A stretch of DNA of 51,458 nucleotides from Bacteroidaceae bacterium (GTDB lineage Bacteria; Bacteroidota; Bacteroidia; Bacteroidales; Bacteroidaceae), in assembly GCA_017398805.1 (NCBI GenBank), contig JAFQEZ010000004.1, positions 1-51,458 of the forward strand, read 5' to 3'. Each line of letters opens with the position of its first letter. Positions within the stretch are counted from its first letter, which is position 1. Under the pieces are notes generated by a model, which saw only the letters and a list, made by a program, of their open reading frames with translations, was not told the DNA's origin and did not search any database. The position numbers were made by a program, and so were the translations under genes. Shown here piece after piece: positions 1 through 6,445 of the stretch.

Positions 1-266
1 CTTATCATTGCGCAATTGTCATCCCGCCGACGCGAATGAGCGTTGGTTGCGACGAAGGAACCTTTAGGTTCCCCGAGGAGTGCTGCTTCAGCAGCTTATG
101 TAGCGACGAGGGATCTCTTTTTCCATTACAACCGCAAATATTTTGCTTACCCACACCTTTTTGCTACTGAACCGAAATAATTTAGTATATTAGCATGGGA
201 AAAATCTGTCAATACAACAACCTTCATTTTTCAATGTCCTATTAGTTTTAAATAATCCAAAGTCAT
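1..266. other. Intergenic repeat-rich DNA at window edge
   Basis: No coding region is supported here. The stretch holds a perfect hairpin GGAACC-TTTA-GGTTCC at 57-72, a second small palindrome around CTGCTTCAGCAG, and phrases such as GACGAGGGATCTC that recur in other intergenic regions of the window (for example near 1160). From about 130 the sequence becomes AT-rich and probably contains the promoter of the gene at 267, but I could not find a convincing TAnnTTTG box. Confidence 0.5.
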
Positions 267-800
267 ATGAGAAAAACAGTAATCACGCTTTGCAGTTTGG
301 TATTAATTGTTGTTGCACTGAAAGCAAACCGCCATTCTATTTCGCAACAGAGTGATGGAGATGAAAAGCAATCCCCATTCGTCGGCACATGGGAGTGGAC
401 AGAAAATACCCCTCAATGGCAAAGCTTTGCAATTTGGGTTGGAGAAAGAAATGATTCGCTATTATTCTGCATGGGAGGTACATTTCACGGAGGAAGAAAA
501 ATCCAAATGCCCGAAAATGATAAAGACGGAAACATAATACCGGTAGTCAAGACTCAATTACCCAAAGGAAACTTAGTAAAAAGCAAAATAAGCGAAGCTT
601 TCTCGAATTTCTACTTTGACCAGGATAGAATGAGAGTATATAATGACATTTCATTCGAACTGATAAATGACAGTACAATGCTTTTTATTCTTGATGACAA
701 CAAAGGATATTGGCCCGACACAGCTGTCATGATTCGCAGAGACAGGATAAATAGGAAATTTTCCGATTATGAAGAGCCGTTGCTCTACAAAGGGAAATAA
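267..800 (+). CDS. Exported protein of unknown function, single-domain relative of the 10049-11011 lipoprotein
   Basis: A 177-residue protein with an N-terminal signal peptide (charged MRKT, then a hydrophobic stretch to about residue 20) but no lipobox cysteine. From residue about 38 it contains one domain with the landmarks SPFVGTWEWTE, GERNDSLL, a GG turn, LPKGN and, near the end, YWPDTAVMIRRD. The same landmarks occur twice in the lipoprotein at 10049-11011, so the two genes are paralogues. I do not recognise the domain as a named family. It is low in GC compared with the housekeeping genes. The 52-residue peptide gene follows on the same strand. Location is probably periplasmic or surface. 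A role as an unlinked immunity-type protein is possible by analogy with the lysozyme-linked copy, but this is inference. Confidence 0.8.
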   Translation: MRKTVITLCSLVLIVVALKANRHSISQQSDGDEKQSPFVGTWEWTENTPQWQSFAIWVGERNDSLLFCMGGTFHGGRKIQMPENDKDGNIIPVVKTQLPKGNLVKSKISEAFSNFYFDQDRMRVYNDISFELINDSTMLFILDDNKGYWPDTAVMIRRDRINRKFSDYEEPLLYKGK

Positions 801-924
801 ACCACTGAAATTTTATAATAGAACTGAATTCTCCAAAATTCAAACAGTTTTTAAGTAACAGCAGTGCGAACTAAAGTTGATGCCGGTTGTTGATTATTGC
901 ATGTATAACCAAAACAGCAACAAC

Positions 925-1083
925 ATGAAAAGAGAGTATCACTCACCGGCAGTCAACGAAGTATCATGCATAACCAGTTCATTCATAGCTGCATCGGTCA
1001 ATCCGGCAAGAACATCAAGAGATAGAGATAATACCAAAAGCAACATCAATGACAATGACTGGGGAGACATATGGAATAATTGA
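925..1083 (+). CDS. Small peptide (52 aa) with MKxxYxSP start and WGxxW end
   Basis: The start at 925 (MKREYHSPAV) was chosen over an upstream in-frame ATG at 877 because the 39877-40053 peptide on the other strand begins in the same way (MKKTYVSPLM). Both peptides have EV at about residues 12-14, an AAS motif at about residues 21-24, a polar Asn/Asp/Ser-rich middle, and a tryptophan-bracketed end (WGDIWNN here, WGNLWGK there). There is no membrane segment. Short proteins of this general build are common and unnamed in Bacteroidales. The pattern of conserved front, AAS step and variable polar tail resembles a leader-plus-core precursor, but no maturation enzyme is next to it. Function unknown. 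Confidence 0.6.
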   Translation: MKREYHSPAVNEVSCITSSFIAASVNPARTSRDRDNTKSNINDNDWGDIWNN

Positions 1084-1097
1084 GAAACTGTTTAATT

Positions 1098-1324
1098 TTA
1101 ACGTGAGTTCGATATAAGTTCAACCGAATCGCGAATCTGTCATCCCGACAGAGCGCAGCGACGAGGGATCTCAAAAATATCGCGAAATAAGAGATTCTTC
1201 ACATTGACTTTAGCCCCTTCGGGCGTCGACCGTTGGTTCGTTCAGACGTGTTGTTGAGGGCTTGCCCGAAAAATGACAAATATGCAATAATTCAGTATAA
1301 TATGTTATATCGAACTCACGTTAA
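1098..1324. mobile_element. MITE-like element, 227 bp, perfect 20-bp terminal inverted repeats
   Basis: The left end TTAACGTGAGTTCGATATAA (1098-1117) is the exact reverse complement of 1305-1324. Between the ends there is no gene; the inside holds phrases found in other intergenic regions (GACTTTAGCCCCTTCGGGCGTCGACC, in part, and GTTGTTGAGGGCTTGCCCG). A second, degenerate element with the same ends lies at 42425-42679. The build (short, non-coding, terminal inverted repeats, several copies) is that of a non-autonomous transposable element. No target duplication is obvious. Confidence 0.65.
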
Positions 1325-1636
1325 ATTTAAGCTAATATTCCCATGTCAATTGATTTTTTGAGATCCTTGACTTTAGCCCCTTCGGGCGTCGACCGTTGGT
1401 TCGCTTTGCTCAAGATGACAATGCTGTAATGTATTCTTGGGCTGGCCGCCCCCTGCCCCTACAACATTAAACAATAAACATTCACAGGGCGGTCCGACCC
1501 CGCCCCTACACATTAAACGTTACACATTGACAGCACTCGCTGACCGCGACCCACGCGGCACGAATTACTCCCGTGCTTCGCGTGACCAATCGCTGCTTGT
1601 GCTGTCGATGTTACAAGTAACATTAAACACTAAACA
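1325..1636. other. Intergenic repeats between MITE and outer-membrane gene
   Basis: No gene is supported. The stretch contains a second copy of the phrase ending GGGCGTCGACCGTTGGTTCG (also at 1220-1240 and 9680-9700), a GGGCNGNCCGCCCC-type segment, and near 1540-1600 a degenerate relative of the GACCCGCACGG...CGTGCGACCAATC repeat that is tandemly arrayed at 34577-34959. It ends with short AACATTAAACAYTAAACATTAC repeats just after the stop codon of the outer-membrane gene. Confidence 0.5.
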
Positions 1637-4465
1637 TTACTTTCCTCCGATGTTGAACCTGTATATCGCATGCAGCATGACATAGCTGTAGAATATCTTA
1701 TCGCGGTTGAAGTAGCGCATGCCCGGCCGCACATAACAGTATTCCGCCGTGCGTTGGTGCAGTATATCCACAGCCTCGAGCTGCAGGGTCAGAGTTTTGT
1801 TCTTGAGGAAAGATTGCGATACAGTGGCATTCCACAACCACTGGTCATGGTTCATTATCTCATCGGCATAGCCACGGCGACCGTATAACCCGAACGAAGT
1901 ATTGATTTTCATTCCGAACGGAAGGTCAACCTGCGGCTGGAGTTTGCACTCGAATGTGTGTCCGCTCTGGTCGTACTCCGGGGTGCTGCCGTAACGTGAG
2001 ATATCGGCAGAATATTGGCCGTTAAGGTTCACGTTCCATATTCCGCTGCGCCATTTGAGCGACATGCTTGCACGTGGGGAGTGACGGTATACAACTGAAA
2101 GCCCGAGCTTGTCGCCCATTGCACCTACATAGCTCTTGTCGCGGCTTATATGATAGGCACCGCTTACAAAAAATGTCCAATGACGCTCCTTGTCAAGCGG
2201 CTGCTCGGTATTTGCACCCACAGAAACATAATAGTTACCGTTAACATTGTCCTTGGTGTGCCGCTGTTTGCCTGTTTGCGCGTCGGTCACAATTATATCG
2301 ACAATCCTATTATTGTATAACCCGCAGCTTGCGTAGAGGCTGTAGCTGTCGCCGCGCTTCTCGTTGAACCAACGGCTGTAGAGGTTGAAGTGGTTTTGCC
2401 ATTGGGTCTTAAGGCCGGGGTTGTTCACACGCTCAACCATCTGATCACTGGTGTCGGTGACAGGCAGCAGCTCAAGCAACGAGGGGCGGTACGAGTAGCC
2501 GAAATAGCGGAGTGATATTTCACCGTTCTTTACCGGTTTCCATTTTATGCTGGCACGTGGAGTAAAATCGAAATAGCTACGCGAGGGAGAATGTGCCGCG
2601 CCCCCTCTTTTATACAGCAGTTCCTCATCGTAATGCTCAATTTCCACTGCCAATGCTGCTTCAATTTTATCCCAGACACCCGTAACTGAAGGGTCAATCA
2701 AATGCCTCTGTTCTGTCCTCTTTGAATAGTGGCTGTTTGCAATATCTATCACTGCCGCAAGTGAATCGGCTGTGGACGGATGCACTCCGGGTGGCAGGCC
2801 AAGCTGCGAATAATAAGGATAGCGGTCGAGCCTGTAGATGGCATAGTCATCATCGTACTTCATAAGGGCATACCGGTAGTCTACCGAAAAGCTCAGGTTC
2901 TTGTTGAATTTTCCTTCAAGAGCAACCTTTGCCTTTAGCTCGCTGTTGTCGGACGGCGCGGTGTTGTATCTGCGCTCAACAGATTCAGGAGTACTGTTGT
3001 TGAAATAACGGTAATTCCTAAGGATGTCCGCTGAGCCATTGTGGCTGTATATGCGGTAACTGGCCCCGGCACTAAGCGAATAGCCTTCTTTCCTGAAACG
3101 ATGAAGATAGCGGAGATCCGCATCAAACGAATTGTTGTCGCTCACGGTTATATTCCGCGAGGAGTTTGAGTTTATACCCATTGCCCCAAGTTCCTCGCTC
3201 ACATTCTCGCCCACAAGCCCTCTCTCGGGATTAGGGATATCCATTGCTGCCGAATAAGTTGAGAGATAGGAAGTACCTTCGCTGCGGTTATCGCTGTAAC
3301 GATAGTCAATTGTGGCAGCAATGCGGTTAAGAGTATCGATGTTATATGTGATACTGCCGTTTAGGTTCAGATTCCTGTCACGGCCGTCGCTGATTGTGCG
3401 CTGATAGGAATATTGGTTTCCGGCTGTACCAAGGATATATTCTGTATTCGATATACGGTCATTGCTGCCGCTTGTGTGGCCGGCCTCCACCTCGGCGTTA
3501 AACTTAAGGTGCCCTGCCTCGGTGTTCTTGCGGCCGTTATCCCAAGATATTATAGCCCCTGCCTTGCGGTAGGTGTAGAGCCCCATAGGCCCCCACGGGT
3601 CGCTCTGCCAGTTGCCGTTCTCATCGGCAACCTGGTTCTCGCTGATGTTGTTCACCTGGGCATAGACGGCAGTGCGGCGCTTGTCGGTGAAATTGGAGGC
3701 GAAAGCCTTTGCCATGTACTTGCTGTGCGTACCACCGCCGAGGTCGGTATTCACGTTCCACTGCGACTGGTACTCCTTCTTTATCTTGAGGTCGACAACG
3801 GTAGCCTTGTCAGTGTCATGTACACCCGCGAACTCCTTCTCCTCATCGGCCTTCTCATAGACAGCGATATCCTGCACCGCGTCGCTCACAATGTTGGACA
3901 TTGCAGTGTTGGCGTCGCCGATGAAAGGTTTTCCGTTGACAAGGATTGAACTCACGGCCTTGCCCTGGAAAGTAAGACTGCCGTTTGAGTCCATTGTAAG
4001 GCCAGGCAGCTGCTTTATCAGCGCCGCAATAGTAGAGCCCTCGGGCACGCGGAATGCATTGGTATGATATACGAATGTGTCGGCCTTTATTGTCAGTTCC
4101 TGAGCAAGGGCTGTAACTTCCAGTTCGTCAAGCAAAACATCACGCGACAGCATTAGGTCGCCAAGTTTAGCCACCGGGCGTTTTGCGGTAAGTTCAACTC
4201 TCTTCTTCATACTCTCACAACCGGTATATGATACCTCAAGAAGATACTTTCCTGCACTCTTGGCCTTCACATTGAAATAGCCATTGTCATCAGCGACATC
4301 GCCCCCTACAAAGGTAGTATCATTTACAAATAGTCGGAGAGTTGCCATAGGCAGACCCTCTTTGACATTCTCGGCATCCACCACCCTGCCCTGCACGGCA
4401 AAGTTCTGTGCACTCGTGCCCAGGCAAATTAATGCAAACAGCAAAATTAAAAGTGTCTTTTTCAT
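1637..4465 (-). CDS. Outer-membrane beta-barrel protein with carboxypeptidase-regulatory-like and plug domains
   Basis: A 942-residue outer-membrane protein of the TonB-receptor-like barrel group typical of Bacteroidetes. The start at 4465 (MKKTLLILLFALICLGTSAQ) gives a clean signal peptide; the open frame extends 16 codons further upstream but those residues would bury the signal. After the signal, about residues 22-105 form an Ig-like regulatory domain (GRVVDAENVKEGLPMATL, then DNGYF and YTG), about 130-220 resemble the plug (IKQLPGLTMDSNG, ILVNGKPF), and the remainder is long alternating strands with many aromatic and Asn/Ser-rich loops, ending in IYRFNIGGK. No SusD partner is adjacent, so it is not a classical SusC. 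Substrate unknown. Transcription is probably driven by the G-run promoter at 4646-4692, leaving a leader of about 175 nt. Confidence 0.88.
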   Translation of the reverse strand: MKKTLLILLFALICLGTSAQNFAVQGRVVDAENVKEGLPMATLRLFVNDTTFVGGDVADDNGYFNVKAKSAGKYLLEVSYTGCESMKKRVELTAKRPVAKLGDLMLSRDVLLDELEVTALAQELTIKADTFVYHTNAFRVPEGSTIAALIKQLPGLTMDSNGSLTFQGKAVSSILVNGKPFIGDANTAMSNIVSDAVQDIAVYEKADEEKEFAGVHDTDKATVVDLKIKKEYQSQWNVNTDLGGGTHSKYMAKAFASNFTDKRRTAVYAQVNNISENQVADENGNWQSDPWGPMGLYTYRKAGAIISWDNGRKNTEAGHLKFNAEVEAGHTSGSNDRISNTEYILGTAGNQYSYQRTISDGRDRNLNLNGSITYNIDTLNRIAATIDYRYSDNRSEGTSYLSTYSAAMDIPNPERGLVGENVSEELGAMGINSNSSRNITVSDNNSFDADLRYLHRFRKEGYSLSAGASYRIYSHNGSADILRNYRYFNNSTPESVERRYNTAPSDNSELKAKVALEGKFNKNLSFSVDYRYALMKYDDDYAIYRLDRYPYYSQLGLPPGVHPSTADSLAAVIDIANSHYSKRTEQRHLIDPSVTGVWDKIEAALAVEIEHYDEELLYKRGGAAHSPSRSYFDFTPRASIKWKPVKNGEISLRYFGYSYRPSLLELLPVTDTSDQMVERVNNPGLKTQWQNHFNLYSRWFNEKRGDSYSLYASCGLYNNRIVDIIVTDAQTGKQRHTKDNVNGNYYVSVGANTEQPLDKERHWTFFVSGAYHISRDKSYVGAMGDKLGLSVVYRHSPRASMSLKWRSGIWNVNLNGQYSADISRYGSTPEYDQSGHTFECKLQPQVDLPFGMKINTSFGLYGRRGYADEIMNHDQWLWNATVSQSFLKNKTLTLQLEAVDILHQRTAEYCYVRPGMRYFNRDKIFYSYVMLHAIYRFNIGGK

Positions 4466-4645
4466 CTCAAGCAGGTTTAAATAAGATAAACAGAGATTCT
4501 TGACCTCGGCCATAGTGTATTAGTTTATTAGTGCACCGCAAATACAAAAACAGAACATATCTTCTTTCCAAATAATTTTATAACTATTTTCAAAAAAGTA
4601 CATATTCGTAAAGTCAATGGACCAACTATAGAAGAGTTACAGTGT

Positions 4646-4692
4646 GCAAAGATAATCATTCAACACAATTTACCCCCCCCAATTGTTAAATT
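4646..4692 (-). promoter_or_regulatory. G-run promoter of the outer-membrane barrel gene
   Basis: Read on the minus strand: AATTTAACAATT (4681-4692), then eight G (4673-4680), then 18 nt, then TATCTTTGC (4646-4654), a perfect TAnnTTTGY -7 box. The usual TTTG at -33 is absent; the G run occupies that place. The same arrangement occurs upstream of 41802. A homopolymer between an apparent upstream site and the -7 box could change length by strand slippage and so switch expression; that part is inference. Confidence 0.65.
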
Positions 4693-4717
4693 GAGTTAAA
4701 AAACCAGAAATAAAAAA

Positions 4718-4857
4718 GGTATGTCACATTCACCGTGATGCATAATTAATAAATTTGTACATTGTTTAAACATCTGCCATGAGAAGATGCTTTGCATCGG
4801 ATTGTGACATACCATAACCTGTCGGAAGAACCACCAAGCCGGCAGGTTTCTTTTTTT
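4718..4857 (+). ncRNA. Candidate structured small RNA with intrinsic terminator
   Basis: On the plus strand GGTATGTCACA (4718-4728) pairs perfectly with TGTGACATACC (4803-4813), and just inside, CCGTGATGCA pairs with TGCATCGG, giving a long closing stem. The inside carries a smaller hairpin (CATCT/AGATG at 4771-4787) and an AU-rich bubble. It is followed at once by a terminator hairpin and T-run. There is no open frame of note. The layout (long closed stem with large internal bubble, then terminator) is like that of several intergenic bacterial regulatory RNAs, including 6S-like RNAs, but I cannot assign a family. No clear promoter was found just upstream. Confidence 0.5.
4816..4857 (+). terminator. 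Intrinsic terminator of candidate small RNA
   Basis: AACCTGTCGG (4816-4825) pairs with CCGGCAGGTT (4839-4848) with one G-U pair, followed by a T-rich tract to 4857 interrupted by a single C. The orientation (T-run on the plus strand) means it ends a plus-strand transcript, although both neighbouring genes are on the minus strand, which supports an independent RNA. Confidence 0.7.
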
Positions 4858-4942
4858 CACCAAATTCTACATCATTTCACCTATAAGACGAATGAGTCTC
4901 TGTTTTGTTACAGTTTTTTGAGTTAAAAATACTTAACACAAA

Positions 4943-6181
4943 TTATTGTTCTTTTTCAACGACAAGCTCCAAACTACCACTCTCACGCAGGACTGTCAAG
5001 GTCAGCACATCGGGGAGCGGATAGAGCGCATTGTTGTCGTTTGCTCTAATTCCATTGATTGCCTCAATGCGGTCGCCACGGCGCAGGCCTGCTTTCTCTG
5101 CATTGCCGCCTTCCAGAAGACCGTTCACAATCCAGTGGTCGTCCATTGGCGTGAAAGCAATGCCGAAATAGTTGGGCTGCGGCGCGCTGAAGTTTCTGTT
5201 AGGGCGAAGATAGATAACCCAATGTGCAAAATCCATTATAACATCAAAGCGTTCAAGGAGTTCATTGCCGACAAGCCCTGCGTAACGATCGTCAGCCAAA
5301 GATCCCTTACGGTTCTCGGACCATGCAATACGCACATCTTTCAGTGCATGCCTGCCCACGGTTATCTCTGTGGAACAAACGTCATTCTGCACAGCAGAGC
5401 CTCCAATTCCGCCCACAGTATAGACAAACTTGCCGCTACCATCAAGCACTCCATTGGCTTTCAGTTTGCCGGCAGTGGTGCTGTTGAGAGACAATGTACC
5501 CGGCATTCCGGTATCGAGCAGAAAATCTCCGTTAAAGGTATAGCCGTTAGCGAATGTTACGGAGAGCGGCAAAATCATACGATCCTTCTTGTCGCCGATC
5601 CATTTGCAATCAATGCGCACATAGTCACCGGCTATCTCTTCATCATGGGCAAGGAAACGCATATAGCCGTCGGCATAATTGAATTCCACTCGCTCGCCCT
5701 GCATGAACGGCAGGCCGAACAGACCATCGACGTCGTCACCCACAATCTTACGGAGATTCATCACTACCGCCATCTGTTCATGATGTGACTTGCCGCCGAC
5801 CTTGTAGTTCCAGCCACTTGCATCGATGTTTGCCATTTCCATTCCATTGCCTGCCCCGCCAAGCATAGCTTTACGCAGATTGCCGTTTGATGCAAAATGA
5901 GAATCATAGAATGCAGAATCAAGCAGCAGGTTGTTGGCACCTGTATCGAATATCATGCGTGCAGGAAACGAGTCACGCAACATCATATCAAAGCAAATAT
6001 GGCGCCTGTAGCTGAAAGGGACAGCATCGGCAGGAAGTTTTTTTACCGCCATATCCTTATTGGCAACCGCAACTGCAGAACTTTCTGCAACAGCAACATC
6101 TTTACGCTCATTAGAACAACCCGTTGCCATTATTGTAGCAAAGGCCAAAGCCAACAAATGATAGTGTCTTGTCATAATCAT
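4943..6181 (-). CDS. Lipoprotein aspartyl protease (two DTG lobes) with PDZ domain
   Basis: A 412-residue protein with a lipoprotein signal (hydrophobic run ending MATGC, Cys22), so it is probably anchored in a membrane facing the periplasm or the surface. Two retropepsin-like lobes follow: the first has FDTGA (Asp79), the second LLDTGM (Asp223), each with the downstream hydrophobic-hydrophobic-Gly feature (LFGLPF, LVGNELL). Two DTG motifs in one chain allow an intramolecular active site, as in the bacterial clan AA proteases of this type. Residues about 336-410 form a PDZ domain (FGIAF, AEKAGLRRGDRI). It stands alone, flanked by repeats. An alternative start is six bases downstream. Substrates are unknown. 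Confidence 0.88.
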   Translation of the reverse strand: MIMTRHYHLLALAFATIMATGCSNERKDVAVAESSAVAVANKDMAVKKLPADAVPFSYRRHICFDMMLRDSFPARMIFDTGANNLLLDSAFYDSHFASNGNLRKAMLGGAGNGMEMANIDASGWNYKVGGKSHHEQMAVVMNLRKIVGDDVDGLFGLPFMQGERVEFNYADGYMRFLAHDEEIAGDYVRIDCKWIGDKKDRMILPLSVTFANGYTFNGDFLLDTGMPGTLSLNSTTAGKLKANGVLDGSGKFVYTVGGIGGSAVQNDVCSTEITVGRHALKDVRIAWSENRKGSLADDRYAGLVGNELLERFDVIMDFAHWVIYLRPNRNFSAPQPNYFGIAFTPMDDHWIVNGLLEGGNAEKAGLRRGDRIEAINGIRANDNNALYPLPDVLTLTVLRESGSLELVVEKEQ

Positions 6182-6232
6182 AGGTTTTTAATAGTATTAT
6201 TGTCGCGTAGAAGAGATCCTTCGTTTCACTCA

Positions 6233-6409
6233 GAATGACAAAACAACGTTTTGTTATCGACGAGTTTTGCAGCAACAGGTCAAACGAAGCACTCCCACCC
6301 CTCCGCCAGTAAACTGGCACCTCCCCTCAGGCAGAGGAGGAATTTAGGTTATGCCGTTTGGGTTGCGAAAAGCAAAACGAGTCAATGACAGTGCAAATAT
6401 AGAATGACA
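6233..6409 (+). repeat. 177-bp dispersed repeat, copy A
   Basis: Begins and ends with GAATGACA. Contains a small hairpin ACAAAAC-AAC-GTTTTGT, a long-range inverted pair GTTTTGCAGCAAC / GTTGCGAAAAGCAAAAC, and the central palindromic core ACCCCTCCG-CCAGT/ACTGG-ACCTCCCCT...GGAGG (6297-6340). Near-identical 177-bp copies lie at 9706-9981 (with an extra half unit) and 51282-51458; a degenerate half copy lies inverted at 39757-39806. Short reading frames beginning MPVYWRRGG are by-products of this repeat, not genes. Confidence 0.85.
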
Positions 6410-6445
6410 AGTACGCTGTCTTCAGACAAGCACGCGGCCTGCCAC

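Noticed and set aside
4946-5788. Long plus-strand reading frame opposite the aspartyl protease gene
   Set aside because: It is an antisense shadow. The minus-strand protein has a signal, two DTG motifs and a PDZ domain, whereas the plus-strand product has no recognisable feature.
6111-6320. Frames starting MPVYWRRGG at three places
   Set aside because: They are translations of the 177-bp non-coding repeat and recur only because the repeat recurs.
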